Source of the DNA: Natronococcus occultus SP4
Lineage (GTDB): Archaea > Halobacteriota > Halobacteria > Halobacteriales > Natrialbaceae
Reading direction: 5' to 3'
Length of the DNA stretch: 64,000 nt
NCBI RefSeq assembly: GCF_000328685.1
Contig: NC_019974.1
Coordinates: 1,541,001 to 1,605,000, forward strand
In this document: positions 31,202-41,081 of the stretch, one piece after another
How the letters are laid out: every line of letters starts with the position of its first letter
Numbering within the stretch: the first letter of the stretch is position 1
Notes under the pieces: model-generated
The model's input: only the letters and a program-made list of their open reading frames with translations
Told to the model about the DNA's origin: nothing
Databases searched by the model: none
Position numbers and translations under genes: made by a program

Positions 31202-32293
31202 ATGTCAGAACTGTTCTCGACGCTATCGATGCGCGAGGTCGAGGTACCGAACCGGCTCGCCGTCTCGCCGATGTGCCAGTACTCCTGTGAGCCCGACGGG
31301 CTGCCGACCGAGTGGCACCGGGTTCACCTCGGCAGCCGCGCCGTCGGCGGCGCGGGGATCGTGATGACCGAGGCGACGGCCGTCGAGCCCCGCGGGCGGA
31401 TCACGCCCGCCGACCTGGGTATCTGGAGCGACGAGCACGCGGCCGCGCTCGAGCCGATCACCGAGTTCGTCCGCGAGCAGGGCGGGGTCCCCGCGATCCA
31501 GCTGGCCCACGCGGGCCACAAGGCCAGCAAGACCCGTCCCTGGGAGGGCAACGTCCCGATCCACCCCGAGGAGAACGACGACGGCTGGGAAGTGCTCTCG
31601 CCGTCCCCGTCGGGGTATCCGCCGTTCCCGGGCGACGATCCATCGATCCGGAAGGCGACCCACGACGACATCGCGGACGTCGTCGAGGCCTACCGCGCGG
31701 CCGCCGAGCGCTCGCTGGCGGCCGGCTTCGAGATCGCCGAGGTCCACGCGGCCCACGGCTACCTGCTCCACGAGTTCCTCTCGCCGGCGACGAACCACCG
31801 CGAGGACGAGTACGGCGGCAGCTTCGAGAACCGCACGCGGTTCGTCCGCGAGGTCGTCACGGCGGTCCGGGAGGTCTGGCCCGACGACAAACCCGTCTTC
31901 GTGCGGATCTCGGGTACCGACTGGCTCGCGGACCGCCCGTCCTGGGACATCGAGCAATCCGTTCGACTGGCCAGTGACCTCAAGGAACTCGGCGTCGACC
32001 TGGTTGACGTCAGCTCCGGCGGGCTCCACCCCGACCAGAACCCGCCGGGCGGGCCGAACTTCCAGGTGCCCCTGGCCGAGCAGATCCGCGAGGAGACCGG
32101 GATCGCCGTCGGCGCGGTCGGCGGGATCACCGAACCCGAGCAGGCCGAGGCCATCGTGCAAAACGGCCGCGCGGACCTCGTCCTCGTCGGCCGGGAGTTC
32201 CTGCGCGATCCGTACTTCGGGCTCCGGGCGGCCGACGAACTGGCCGACGAGCCCGAGTCCTGGCCGATCCAGTACCGACGCGCCGTGCAGTAG
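31202..32293 (+). CDS. NADH:flavin oxidoreductase (old yellow enzyme, YqjM-like)
   Basis: This 363-residue FMN TIM-barrel enzyme starts at the ATG at 31202. Features: VSPMCQYSCEPDGLPTEWHRVHLGSRAVGGAGIVMTEATAV (the Cys in MCQYS is typical of the YqjM subclass), IQLAHAGHKAS, the catalytic HAAHGYLLHEFLSPATNHREDEYGGSFENR, and VGAVGGIT plus ADLVLVGREFLRDPYF for FMN phosphate. It reduces activated C=C bonds with NAD(P)H. A GTTAACC element about 28 nt upstream supports a leaderless start. No pathway neighbours. Confidence 0.93.
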   Translation: MSELFSTLSMREVEVPNRLAVSPMCQYSCEPDGLPTEWHRVHLGSRAVGGAGIVMTEATAVEPRGRITPADLGIWSDEHAAALEPITEFVREQGGVPAIQLAHAGHKASKTRPWEGNVPIHPEENDDGWEVLSPSPSGYPPFPGDDPSIRKATHDDIADVVEAYRAAAERSLAAGFEIAEVHAAHGYLLHEFLSPATNHREDEYGGSFENRTRFVREVVTAVREVWPDDKPVFVRISGTDWLADRPSWDIEQSVRLASDLKELGVDLVDVSSGGLHPDQNPPGGPNFQVPLAEQIREETGIAVGAVGGITEPEQAEAIVQNGRADLVLVGREFLRDPYFGLRAADELADEPESWPIQYRRAVQ

Positions 32294-32377
32294 CTCCGGA
32301 CGGTCGACCCGACCGGACCGTTCCCGATCCGTGGGAGTCATCGATACCGTTCTGTGCTCTCGTCTCCAACGGAATTC

Positions 32378-32842
32378 ATGACGCGACCGACACGACGAAC
32401 GACGTTGAAAGCGATCGGCAGCACCGTCCTCGTGACGGCGACTGCGGGCTGTTTCGGCTCGAACGGTGACGACGACGAAGCGAGCGACGACGAGGACGAG
32501 GACGTCGACGGCTACGAGATCGATCCCGGAACGACGATCCTGTTCGACGGACGAACGAGCGGCTGGGTCGGGATCGAGCCCGAGGCGATTGCGGACGAAC
32601 AGAACCCGACGCTGATCCTGCAGGCGGGCGAGGAGTACGAGATCGGCTGGACGGAAGGTGACGGCACCAGACACAACATCGAGATCTGGGACGAAAACGG
32701 CGACGTCGTCGAGGACTACGAGACCGACCTCACCGACGACCCCGGCGACGACCAGCTCCTCTCGATCACCGCGACCGAGGAGATGGCTGCCTACCGCTGT
32801 CGACCCCACGGCAGCATGGAAGGCGAGATTCGCGTCGAGTAG
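32378..32842 (+). CDS. Halocyanin/plastocyanin-like blue copper lipoprotein
   Basis: About 154 residues from the ATG at 32378 (TRPTRRTTLKAIG, a twin-Arg-like export signal, lipobox TAGC); an upstream ATG adds eight residues without benefit. After an acidic linker the cupredoxin domain shows the type-1 copper ligands: His in GTRHNIEIW, then Cys-x-x-His and Met in YRCRPHGSMEGEI. It is expected to be anchored outside the membrane as a mobile one-electron carrier, as in other halocyanins. It lies alone between an old-yellow enzyme and an MscS channel. Confidence 0.88.
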   Translation: MTRPTRRTTLKAIGSTVLVTATAGCFGSNGDDDEASDDEDEDVDGYEIDPGTTILFDGRTSGWVGIEPEAIADEQNPTLILQAGEEYEIGWTEGDGTRHNIEIWDENGDVVEDYETDLTDDPGDDQLLSITATEEMAAYRCRPHGSMEGEIRVE

Positions 32843-32887
32843 CGACGCGTGGGGTGCCGACGGTAGCCGGTCGTCGGTCGTCGGCCG

Positions 32888-34048
32888 TCAGTCGTCGGTC
32901 GTCGAAATCCCGGCCTCCTCGCGGGGCGCACTCTCGACGCGGAATCCCTCACCCCGCGGGGAGTGGACCCGGTGTGGGTAGGGGATCGAGATTCCTTCCC
33001 GGTCGAGCGCGTCCGCGACGGACTCGATGACCGCCGTCCTGGCGTCGTGGGTCCGGCGTTTCGTCGGGTTACCGATCCAGACGTGACACTCGAGCAGGAT
33101 CGACGAGTCGCCGAAGGCTTTCGTGATCACCTGTGGGTTCGGGGAGTCCTTGACGATCTCGCAGTCCTCGACGGCGTCGACGATGATCTCTCGGGCCCGT
33201 CTCACGTCGGCGTCGTAGTCGATACCGACCTCGACCTCGACCCGGAGCTGGTTGTTCCGCGAGTAGTTCGTCAGCTGGCTGCTCGTCACCTCGTCGTTGG
33301 GGACCAGCACGTGCTTGTCGTCGAAGGTCTGGATCTTGGTCGTGAAGATCGTGACGTCGGTGACGATCCCGCCCGTCTCGTTGACCTCGATCCAGTCGCC
33401 GACGTGGAACGGCCGGGAGAACAACAGGACGAACCCCGCGAGCATCGCTGCCAGCGTCTCACGGGCGGTTAGCGCGACGATCGCCGTGATCGCGCCCGCC
33501 CCGAGGAAGATGTTCGTGAGGTTGATCCCCCACAGCGAGAGGATCACCGTCGCCGCCGCAGCGATGATCGTGACGTCGGCGACGTGGTGGGCGACCTCGC
33601 TCTGGTGTTTCGTGACCGCGCTCGTCTCCGCGAGCGTGTCGATCGACCGGTTGACAAAGCGGATCGCCAGATAGGCGGTGATGGCGATCCCGAGCGTGAT
33701 GATCTGCTGGGCGGCCTCCCACCGGTCGATCGTCGCGGACTCGAGGGTAAACTCGAGGACGAACAACACGCCCCAGATCGCGCTGAAGCTGTAGACGACG
33801 ACGGCGACGACGACCCCCAGGATGAGGATCGAGACGATCTCGCCGAGCTTCGGCCCGTACCGACTGCGGATCGCGTCGTAGACCCTGGAGGCGCTCGTGG
33901 CGCCGAGCAGGACCAGCAGTACCAGCAGGATCGTCGCGAACAGCTGAGCACCGAACGCGTCGAGATACGTCTCCTGGATCCACTCGACGCCGTCGGGCTG
34001 GAGCGTTAAACCGAGCGGCAGCGACGCGCTGGAGGGGACGGCGGCCAT
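32888..34048 (-). CDS. MscS-family mechanosensitive channel
   Basis: This 386-residue protein has about five hydrophobic segments, the last two forming the pore (NIFLGAGAITAIVALTARETLAAMLAGFVLLFSRPFHVGDWIEV). The beta-domain follows (GGIVTDVTIFTTKIQTFDDKHVLVPNDEVTSSQLTNYSRN) and the C-terminal alpha/beta domain ends with DREGISIPYPHRV. These channels release solutes when membrane tension rises, which matters for a halophile facing dilution. The gene is monocistronic, converging with the copper lipoprotein gene. Confidence 0.92.
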   Translation of the reverse strand: MAAVPSSASLPLGLTLQPDGVEWIQETYLDAFGAQLFATILLVLLVLLGATSASRVYDAIRSRYGPKLGEIVSILILGVVVAVVVYSFSAIWGVLFVLEFTLESATIDRWEAAQQIITLGIAITAYLAIRFVNRSIDTLAETSAVTKHQSEVAHHVADVTIIAAAATVILSLWGINLTNIFLGAGAITAIVALTARETLAAMLAGFVLLFSRPFHVGDWIEVNETGGIVTDVTIFTTKIQTFDDKHVLVPNDEVTSSQLTNYSRNNQLRVEVEVGIDYDADVRRAREIIVDAVEDCEIVKDSPNPQVITKAFGDSSILLECHVWIGNPTKRRTHDARTAVIESVADALDREGISIPYPHRVHSPRGEGFRVESAPREEAGISTTDD

Positions 34049-34126
34049 GGCGATGGGACCTGTCAGATCGACGGGGGGCCGCGCAGTAAGCTCTTGTGGT
34101 CCCGCAGCGATGCGATCGTCGCGTCG

Positions 34127-34690
34127 CTACCGGTCGTCGGCCCACTTGATCGAACAGCCCTGGGAGGGCTGCCACTCGAGGTCGACGTCTTCGTCGGCGA
34201 GGACGCGCTCGATGGCCTCGCGGACGTGAAACCGGGTGGGTTCGTCCTCGGGGTTCAGGGCGTCGTCGAGCCGACCGTGGTAGACCAGCCGGAACTCGCC
34301 GTCCGCGCGCTCGAACAGGAAGGGGTCGGGCGTACAGGCCGCGCCGTACTCGCGGGCGACGGTCTGGCTCTCGTCGCGGAGGTAGGCGTCGTACTGAATC
34401 GTCCCGTCGGCGACGTACTCGCGCATCTTCTCGAGGGAGTCCTCGGGGTACTCCGCGGCGTCGTTCGGGTTGATCCCGACGACCGAGACCGCGTCGTACT
34501 CGTCGGCCAGCTCGTTCAGCAGGTCGAACTTCGCCGCCGCGTACGGACAGTGGTTGCAGGTAAACACGACCAGCAGGGCCTCGCTGTCGGCGAAGTCCTC
34601 GGGCGAGTACGTGTCGCCGTCGGCGCCTTCGAGCTCGAAGTCGGGTGCGGGGTCGCCGGCGTCGAGTTCGGAATCGGACTCTTGGACCAT
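34127..34690 (-). CDS. Thioredoxin-like/peroxiredoxin-like protein
   Basis: This 187-residue thioredoxin-fold protein of the AhpC/TSA-redoxin group has GDPAPDFELEGADGDTYSPEDFADSEALLVVFTCNHCPYAAAKFDLLNELADEY. The CNHC pair is the redox-active motif, followed by GINPNDAAEYPEDS and PDPFLFERADGEFRLVYHGRLDD. It probably works as a thiol-disulphide oxidoreductase in the cytoplasm; no signal peptide is present. The ATG at 34690 is preceded by an AT-rich promoter region. Confidence 0.88.
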   Translation of the reverse strand: MVQESDSELDAGDPAPDFELEGADGDTYSPEDFADSEALLVVFTCNHCPYAAAKFDLLNELADEYDAVSVVGINPNDAAEYPEDSLEKMREYVADGTIQYDAYLRDESQTVAREYGAACTPDPFLFERADGEFRLVYHGRLDDALNPEDEPTRFHVREAIERVLADEDVDLEWQPSQGCSIKWADDR

Positions 34691-34943
34691 ACCGGTAGTT
34701 ACGGCTAGCCGATCTTATAAGATACGCCGCGAGGACGCCGACGAGTGCTGCCGGAACGAGCGACTGTTCCAGACCGACTCCGGTCACGACCGAGGCGATC
34801 ACCGAACCGGCGAACGCGAGCGGGCGCAACCCGAGCGCGAATCGACCGAGCCCGCTCTCGCGGCGTCCCTCCCTCGATGGTCGGTAGTATTCTGTGTCGA
34901 ATTCCCAGGAATATATTTGTACCAGCAGAATGACTGGTTATAT

Positions 34944-35528
34944 ATGAAGACACTCGAGGTAACCGACGACCAGTACGCGATCGTCCAGCAGCTACGCGAC
35001 GAGATCGGCGACCACGTCGTCGGCAAGTACGGCCACGTCCGGGAGCGCGACGCCGTGCAGTTCCTGATCGACAACCTCCACGACGAACTCGAACTCGAAC
35101 CGGGAACGGCGAGCGAGGACGTCGAGATCGGCGAGGACGCCGTCCTCGAGGACGACTCGGATCTGCAGACGGTCTCGTACGACGAGAGCGAATCGGTCGA
35201 CGACGAGAGCGAGACCGTCGAGGAGGACGATGACGGCGACTCGGCGCCGGAACCGGAGCCGACCGTCGAGGAGAGCTCCGAAACGGGGCTCGCGGGGACG
35301 CCCGGAGCGCCGACCGACGACGGTGAGGAAACGACGGGTGACGACGGTGGCGCCGACGACGACGAGATGTTAGACGAGATGCTGAACCTTCTCGAGACTC
35401 ACGACGGGAAGTGGACGGAGTCGTCCGCGGCTGATTTCAGGTACACGGTGACGCTGCCCGACGGCTCGACGGAGTCGGTCCAGACGAAAGACGACGTCCG
35501 GGCGCTGCTGTTCAAACACTACCGGTGA
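34944..35528 (+). CDS. Haloarchaeal hypothetical protein with acidic linker
   Basis: 194 residues from the ATG at 34944, which fits a TATA-like GAATATATTTG about 30 nt upstream. The N-terminal 60 residues (KTLEVTDDQYAIVQQLRDEIGDHVVGKYGHVRERDAVQFLIDNLHDEL) look like a ribbon-helix-helix-type DNA-binding segment. Residues about 65-130 are an acidic disordered linker. The C-terminus is a small conserved domain (EMLNLLETHDGKWTESSAADFRYTVTLPDGSTESVQTKDDVRALLFKHYR). Function unknown; a role in DNA binding is inferred from the N-terminus only. Confidence 0.75.
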   Translation: MKTLEVTDDQYAIVQQLRDEIGDHVVGKYGHVRERDAVQFLIDNLHDELELEPGTASEDVEIGEDAVLEDDSDLQTVSYDESESVDDESETVEEDDDGDSAPEPEPTVEESSETGLAGTPGAPTDDGEETTGDDGGADDDEMLDEMLNLLETHDGKWTESSAADFRYTVTLPDGSTESVQTKDDVRALLFKHYR

Positions 35529-35609
35529 GCCCCCGGCCGAAGCGGGCGCTCGGGCGCAAAAAACCGGGGATGGACAACGCTTTACTTCGCCCTCGCGCTT
35601 GGGTGGGGT

Positions 35610-36095
35610 ATGAGCGAACGCGAGGTGCTCGAGTTGCTTCGTGAGAACGCGCGTTACTCCGCCGAGGATATCGCGCGAATGACCGACCTCTCGGCCGAGG
35701 AGGTCGAGGAGACCATCCAGGAACTCGAGGCAGCCGGCGTGGTTCGGGGGTACCAGGCCGTCGTCGACTGGGACGAACTCGAGGACGAGCGCGTTCGGGC
35801 CGAGGTCGAACTCAACGTTCACCTCGACCGCGAGACCGGCTACGGAGAGATCGCCGAGCGCCTCGCACGATTCCCCGAGGTGAAGGCGCTGCGGCTGGTC
35901 AGCGGGGACTACGACTTCGACATGGAGGTCGAGGGCGACTCGATCCGGGAGGTCTCGCAGTTCGTCAGCGAGAAGGTCGCCCCAGTCCCCGAGATCACCC
36001 AGACGGTCACCCACTACGTGATGACCTCCTACAAGGAGAACGGGATCGAGTTCGGCGACGGCGAGGAAGACGATCGGCTCTCGTTCTCACCATGA
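35610..36095 (+). CDS. Lrp/AsnC-family transcriptional regulator
   Basis: This 161-residue protein has an N-terminal helix-turn-helix (VLELLRENARYSAEDIARMTDLSAEEVEETIQELEAAGVVRGYQAVVDWDEL) and a C-terminal RAM/AsnC ligand domain (VRAEVELNVHLDRETGYGEIAERLARFPEVKALRLVSGDYDFDMEVEG). These regulators form octamers that respond to amino acids. Its stop overlaps the ATG of an aminotransferase gene by 4 nt, so it probably regulates that operon and amino-acid metabolism generally. Confidence 0.93.
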   Translation: MSEREVLELLRENARYSAEDIARMTDLSAEEVEETIQELEAAGVVRGYQAVVDWDELEDERVRAEVELNVHLDRETGYGEIAERLARFPEVKALRLVSGDYDFDMEVEGDSIREVSQFVSEKVAPVPEITQTVTHYVMTSYKENGIEFGDGEEDDRLSFSP

Positions 36096-37255
36096 CGTTC
36101 GAACTCTCCGAGCGGGTACAGGAGGTTCCACCCTCGGGCATCCGGCGCTTCTTCGAGATCGCCGAGGAGCGCGACGACGTCATCTCGCTTGGCGTCGGCG
36201 AACCCGACTTCTCGACGCCGTGGGCGGCCCGCGACGCCGCGATCGCCTCCCTCGAACGGGGTCGGACCTCCTACACGGCCAACCGCGGCACCCGGGAACT
36301 GCGCGAGGCGATCGCCGACTACGTCGCCGACCGATTCGCACTCGAGTACGATCCCGGCGAGGAGATCCTCGTCACCGCCGGCGCCAGCGAGGCCGTCGAT
36401 CTGGCCTTTCGAGCCTTCGTCGACCCCGGTGACACCGTCGCCGTCGCCCAGCCGTCCTACATCTCCTACGAGCCCGGCGTGATCTTCGCCGGCGGCGAGG
36501 TGCTGTCGGTGCCGACGACCGAGGACGACGACTTCCGGCTCACGGTCGAGGCCCTCGAGGACGCCGGCGCCGAGACGGCCGACGCGCTCGTGCTCTGTTA
36601 CCCGAACAATCCGACGGGTGCGATTATGCGCGAATCAGATCTCGAGCCGATCGCCGAGTTCGCCCGCGAGCACGACCTGACGGTGTTTTCCGACGAGATC
36701 TACGCCGAACTCACCTACGGTGACGACACAGACCACACCTCGATCGCGACGCTGCCAGGAATGCGAGAGCGGACGATCGTCTTCAACGGGTTCTCGAAGG
36801 CCCACGCGATGACCGGGCTCCGGCTGGGCTACGCGCTCGGACCCGAAGAGGCGATCGGGGCGATGAACAAGATCCACCAGTACACGATGCTGTCGGCGCC
36901 AACGACCGCCCAACACGCCGCGCTGGAGGCCCTCGAATCCTGCGAGGACGACGTCCGCGACATGGTCGATCAGTACGACCGTCGACGGCGGTTCGTGCTC
37001 TCTCGGTTCCGAGAGATCGGAATGGACGTCTTTGAGGCCAAGGGGGCCTTCTACTGTTTCCCCGAGGTGCCCGAGGGCTGGACCGCCGAGGAGTTCGCCG
37101 AGGGAGTGTTGCGCGAGCAAGGCGTCGCCGTCGTCCCCGGGGACGTCTTCGGACCCGGCGGGGAGGGCCACCTGCGGATCTCCTACGCGACGGGGCTCGA
37201 GGACCTCCGGAAGGCTCTGGCCCGAATCGAGACGTTCGTCGAGAACACCGTCTGA
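36092..37255 (+). CDS. Class I/II pyridoxal-phosphate aminotransferase
   Basis: This 387-residue fold-type I aminotransferase has VISLGVGEPDFSTPWAARDAAIASLERGRTSYTANRGTRELREAIADYV, the ring-stacking aromatic in AQPSYISYEPG, NNPTGAIM, an FSDEIYAELTYG Asp, and the PLP lysine in VFNGFSKAHAMTGLRLGYALG; the substrate Arg is in HLRISYATG. Likely substrates are aspartate or aromatic/branched amino acids. It is encoded with an overlapping Lrp regulator, suggesting amino-acid-responsive expression. Confidence 0.93.
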   Translation: MTFELSERVQEVPPSGIRRFFEIAEERDDVISLGVGEPDFSTPWAARDAAIASLERGRTSYTANRGTRELREAIADYVADRFALEYDPGEEILVTAGASEAVDLAFRAFVDPGDTVAVAQPSYISYEPGVIFAGGEVLSVPTTEDDDFRLTVEALEDAGAETADALVLCYPNNPTGAIMRESDLEPIAEFAREHDLTVFSDEIYAELTYGDDTDHTSIATLPGMRERTIVFNGFSKAHAMTGLRLGYALGPEEAIGAMNKIHQYTMLSAPTTAQHAALEALESCEDDVRDMVDQYDRRRRFVLSRFREIGMDVFEAKGAFYCFPEVPEGWTAEEFAEGVLREQGVAVVPGDVFGPGGEGHLRISYATGLEDLRKALARIETFVENTV

Positions 37256-37300
37256 GCGCGCTCCAGAACCTTCTTTTCCGCCGCCGACGCGGTCGTTCGT

Positions 37301-38494
37301 ATGGCCGACTACCGTCCGATCCCGGACGAGCGGGAGCGCTTCCACGAGTACCGCAGCTACGCGTTCAGACCCGAGGGGGGCGTCCCGCCCTACGACCCCG
37401 ACGAACACGAGGACCCACGATCGACGCGAGGGGCCCGCCGCGGGATCGTCGCCGAGGGCGAGGAGCGACCCCGCGCCGTCTGTCGGCACTACTGGCTCGC
37501 GGCCCGCGTCCGCGGCGACGCCCACCCCGTCGCCGGGCTGGCGTCGGTCGCGACGCCCCCGGAGTACCGCCGCGAGGGCAACGTCCGCGAGCTCCTGGCG
37601 GGCTCGCTCGCGGAGTACCGCGATCGGGGCGACCGCCTCTCGATCCTCTGGCCGTTCCAGTACCGGTTCTACCGGCAGTACGGCTGGGACACCGCCAACC
37701 GAATCCTCACCCACGCGCTCGAGCCCGACGTCCTCTCGTTTGCCAGGGGCGTCGAGGAGGGTTCGTTCCGTCCTCTCGCGGCCGACGAGTACGACGTCCT
37801 CGAGCCGGTCTACGACGCCGCCGCGGCGGGGTTGGCGATCGAACGCGACGAGGAGTGGTGGCGCCACCGGATCTTTGCGGGCCACGACGCCGACCCGTTC
37901 GTCTACGTTTACGAACGGGACGGCAAGCCCGCGGGCTATCTCGTCTACCGGATCGAACGCGAGGACGGGGACCGAACGATGCGCGTCTCGGAGCTGGCGG
38001 CGGTCGACCGCGAGGCGCTACTCGCACTGTTTGCCTTCTGTGCCGACCACGACTCGCAGGTCGCCCGCGTGGAGCTGCAGGTCTCCGAGGCGGTCCCCGT
38101 CCGGGAGCTCGCGCTCGAGCCCGACGAGATCAAGACGACCGTCGAGAACGGCCCGATGGTCCGGCTCGTCGACGTTATCGAAGGGCTTCCCGCGCTGACG
38201 TCGGGCGAGGGCGACGCGGCGCTAACGCTCGAGGTCGAGGACCCGCTGGCCGACTGGAACGACGACCGGTTCGTCCTCGAGGCGACCGACGGAACGGCGA
38301 CCTGCGAACGGAGCGACGGCGACGGCGAGCCCGACGCCGTCCTCGATATCGGCGCGCTCTCGCAGCTCGCCGTCGGCGCCCGCTCGGCGAGCGCCCTCGC
38401 GTACGCGGATCGGCTCGCGGCCGACGCCGAGACGGTGGCCGTCCTCGAGGACGTCTACCCCGAGACCGACGTCTACCTCGGCCACCACTTCTAG
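37301..38494 (+). CDS. Eis-like GNAT N-acetyltransferase with SCP-like C-terminal domain
   Basis: This 397-residue protein has the three-part layout of the Eis family: an N-terminal GNAT domain (AGLASVATPPEYRREGNVRELLAGSLAEYRDRGDRLSILWPFQYRFYRQYGWDTAN), a second GNAT-like fold (PAGYLVYRIE ... RVSELAAVDREALLALFAFCADH), and a sterol-carrier-like C-terminal domain (LTLEVEDPLADWNDDRFVLEA). It should use acetyl-CoA to acetylate amino groups, perhaps of small molecules or proteins; the substrate is not predictable. It ends 13 nt before a convergent sensor kinase gene. Confidence 0.88.
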   Translation: MADYRPIPDERERFHEYRSYAFRPEGGVPPYDPDEHEDPRSTRGARRGIVAEGEERPRAVCRHYWLAARVRGDAHPVAGLASVATPPEYRREGNVRELLAGSLAEYRDRGDRLSILWPFQYRFYRQYGWDTANRILTHALEPDVLSFARGVEEGSFRPLAADEYDVLEPVYDAAAAGLAIERDEEWWRHRIFAGHDADPFVYVYERDGKPAGYLVYRIEREDGDRTMRVSELAAVDREALLALFAFCADHDSQVARVELQVSEAVPVRELALEPDEIKTTVENGPMVRLVDVIEGLPALTSGEGDAALTLEVEDPLADWNDDRFVLEATDGTATCERSDGDGEPDAVLDIGALSQLAVGARSASALAYADRLAADAETVAVLEDVYPETDVYLGHHF

Positions 38495-38507
38495 GACCGC
38501 ACCGAGG

Positions 38508-41081
38508 TCACGTCTCGGTCGACGGCAGCGTCACCGAGAACGTCGATCCCTCGTCGGGTTCGGACTCGACCCAGATCTCGCCCCCGTGGCGCTCGACGAT
38601 GCGCTGACAGAGCGCGAGCCCGATTCCCGTCCCCTCGTACGTGTCGTGACTGTGGAGCCGGTCGAACACCGTGAAGATGCGGTCCTGGTCCTCCGGCTCG
38701 ATCCCGATACCCTCGTCCTCGACCGAGATCACCCGTTCGTCGCCGCGCCGGGTGGCGCCGACGTGAACCCGCGGCGCCTCGTCCCCGCTGTAAGTGATTG
38801 CGTTGTCGAGCAGGTTCTGGAACAGCTGCCGGAGCTGGCTGGCGTCGCCCTCGACACGGGGCAACTCCTCGATCGTCACGTCGGCACCGTGCTCCTCGAT
38901 CTGGACCTGGAGATCCGCGACCACGTCCTCGAGAACGGCGTTCAGGTCGACAGGTTCGAACGGCTCGCCCTGTGTGTCGATCCGCGAGTACGCCAGCAGG
39001 GCGTCGATCATCTCGCGCATCCGCTCGGCGCCGTCGACCGCGTACCCGAGGAACTCCTCGCCGTCCTCGTCGAAAGCGTCGGCGTACCGGTTCTCGAGGA
39101 GCCTGAGGTAGCTGATAACCATCCGAAGGGGCTCTTGCAGATCGTGGGAGGCCGCGTACGCGAACTGTTCGAGACGGTCGTTCGATTCTTCGAGTCGGTC
39201 GACTACCTCCTCGAGGCGTTGCTCTCGGGCGACCTGTTCGGTGATGTCCTGGGCGAAGCTCAGCCCGGCGAAGATATCGCCGTCAGGATCGCACAGCGGT
39301 ACCGCCCACACCCGCCAGTTCCGCCCGCCGAACTCGGTCGTCGTCTTCCCGGTTTCACCGTCCTCGACGGCGGCCCGAAACACCGGTTCGAGGTCCGCGA
39401 CCGTGTCCTCGGGAAACAGCTCCGGCATCCGGTTGTCCTCCAGGCGGTCGGCGCTCGGTAAGGTCTCGCCCAGGACGCTCCCCTCGGTCAGGGTGTACCG
39501 GAGGTCGTGGTCGTACATCCCGACCGCACCGTCAGGGAAGTTCTCGGCGAGCGCCCGATACCGTCGTTCCGACTTCTCGAGCGCTCGCTCGCGTCGCTTC
39601 CGCTCGGTGATGTCACTGGCCATGCCGATCCACTCCTCGATCTCGCCGTCCTCGTCCAGCATCGGTACTGCACGCGAGAACGTCCAGCCCGTGCTTCCGT
39701 CCTCCCGTTCCACCCGGTGTTCCAGCTCGAACGTGCTCTTCGTCCGGATCGCTTCATCGATAGCCGCCAGGACTCGCGGCTGTTCGTCCGGATGAATGTA
39801 CTTATCGAGCCAGTCGCTGGTCGACTCGTCCGTATCGGCGAGGAACGCTTTACCCTCGAGCTCGTGCATCTCGCTCCAATCGGGACTCATACGGTACACA
39901 ACCTCAGAGCTCGCGGTGACCAGCGCGCGGAACCGCTCCTTGCTCTTCCGGAGGTTCTCCTCGGCCCGCTTGTGCTCGGTGATATCGTCGAAGAGAATAG
40001 CCACCTCGTTGCTGGCTTCGTCACCGACGGGGAACGCGAAGACGTCGAACCACTTCCCCCACGCTTCGACGTACTCTTCGAACCGCATCGACTCGCCGGT
40101 GCGGGCGACTTGCCCGTAGCGCTCGTACCAGTAGCGCTCGAGCTCCGCACCCATCTCGTTGACCGTCCGTCCGTCGGGATTTTCCAGTCCAGTGAACGTC
40201 TCGAACGTCTCGTTGGCTTCGACGACGCGGTAATCGACTGGCACTTCGTCCTCGAAAATCACGTCGACGATGCAGAACCCTTCGTTGATCGATTCGAAGA
40301 GCCGTCGATAGCGTCGCTTGCTTTCGCGGAGTTCCCGTTTGGCCCGTACCCGATCCGTGACCTCGAACGAGATCGTGAACAGGCCACCAACCGAGTCGTC
40401 TCCGTCCGGAATCGGATTGAACGTCACGTCCCACCAGCTGTCCTCCGGCTCCCCGTTGCGTTCGAGCGGGAGGGAGAACTCCGCTTTCCGAGCGGACCCA
40501 TCGCCAGCCATAACGCCGTCGTAGATCGGCTCGAGCGTCTCCCAGGCTTCCGGAAACACGTCTCGGGCGGGTCGTCCGAGCGCGTCGGGGTGGTTCTCGC
40601 CGAGTTGCTCGAGAGCGGCATCGTTGTACAGCAACCTGCGGTCGTCTCCCCAGTAGATTCCGATCGCCTCGTTCGCGCCGAGCATGATATCGACTGCGAT
40701 CCGGAGCTGAGACGGCCAGTCGGCTATCGGACCAAGCGGTGTCTCGGCCCACTCGAACTGCCGGATGCGTTCGGCCATCTCTCCGTCTGAGTGAAACGGA
40801 GGCGGCTGCTCGACGCGGGATGACTGCGAATCCGCGTTCGAGCGGTCGTTCTCGGCCCTCCCGCGGTCGTCGGAGACGGGACGCCACCAGACGCGCCCTC
40901 CGGTACCGACCTTCTTCGTCCGGAGCACGCCGTCCCCGGCGAGGACCTCGAGCCTCTCGGAAATCGTTCGACGAGTACAGTCGAACTCGTCGGCTACCTC
41001 CGGTGTCGTAAACGGCGTTCCGTGGGGTCCAAGCGTATCGAACACGTCGAGGACCTCGTTCGGAGGGGGAGCCGAACTCAT
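38508..41081 (-). CDS. Multi-PAS sensor histidine kinase with N-terminal HTH
   Basis: This 857-residue protein starts with a winged-helix-like region (residues 8-68, TTPEVADEFDCTRRTISERLEVLAGDGVL). Four PAS/PAC units follow at about 110-250, 260-370, 382-495 and 505-618. The HisKA dimerisation helix carries the phospho-acceptor H646 in AASHDLQEPLR, and the HATPase has N-box NLLDNAITY (756-764), G1 EDEGIGI and G2 EGTGIGLAL. No membrane segment is visible, so it is a cytoplasmic sensor, perhaps of redox or light. An HTH fused to a kinase occurs in haloarchaea. No response regulator is adjacent. Confidence 0.92.
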   Translation of the reverse strand: MSSAPPPNEVLDVFDTLGPHGTPFTTPEVADEFDCTRRTISERLEVLAGDGVLRTKKVGTGGRVWWRPVSDDRGRAENDRSNADSQSSRVEQPPPFHSDGEMAERIRQFEWAETPLGPIADWPSQLRIAVDIMLGANEAIGIYWGDDRRLLYNDAALEQLGENHPDALGRPARDVFPEAWETLEPIYDGVMAGDGSARKAEFSLPLERNGEPEDSWWDVTFNPIPDGDDSVGGLFTISFEVTDRVRAKRELRESKRRYRRLFESINEGFCIVDVIFEDEVPVDYRVVEANETFETFTGLENPDGRTVNEMGAELERYWYERYGQVARTGESMRFEEYVEAWGKWFDVFAFPVGDEASNEVAILFDDITEHKRAEENLRKSKERFRALVTASSEVVYRMSPDWSEMHELEGKAFLADTDESTSDWLDKYIHPDEQPRVLAAIDEAIRTKSTFELEHRVEREDGSTGWTFSRAVPMLDEDGEIEEWIGMASDITERKRRERALEKSERRYRALAENFPDGAVGMYDHDLRYTLTEGSVLGETLPSADRLEDNRMPELFPEDTVADLEPVFRAAVEDGETGKTTTEFGGRNWRVWAVPLCDPDGDIFAGLSFAQDITEQVAREQRLEEVVDRLEESNDRLEQFAYAASHDLQEPLRMVISYLRLLENRYADAFDEDGEEFLGYAVDGAERMREMIDALLAYSRIDTQGEPFEPVDLNAVLEDVVADLQVQIEEHGADVTIEELPRVEGDASQLRQLFQNLLDNAITYSGDEAPRVHVGATRRGDERVISVEDEGIGIEPEDQDRIFTVFDRLHSHDTYEGTGIGLALCQRIVERHGGEIWVESEPDEGSTFSVTLPSTET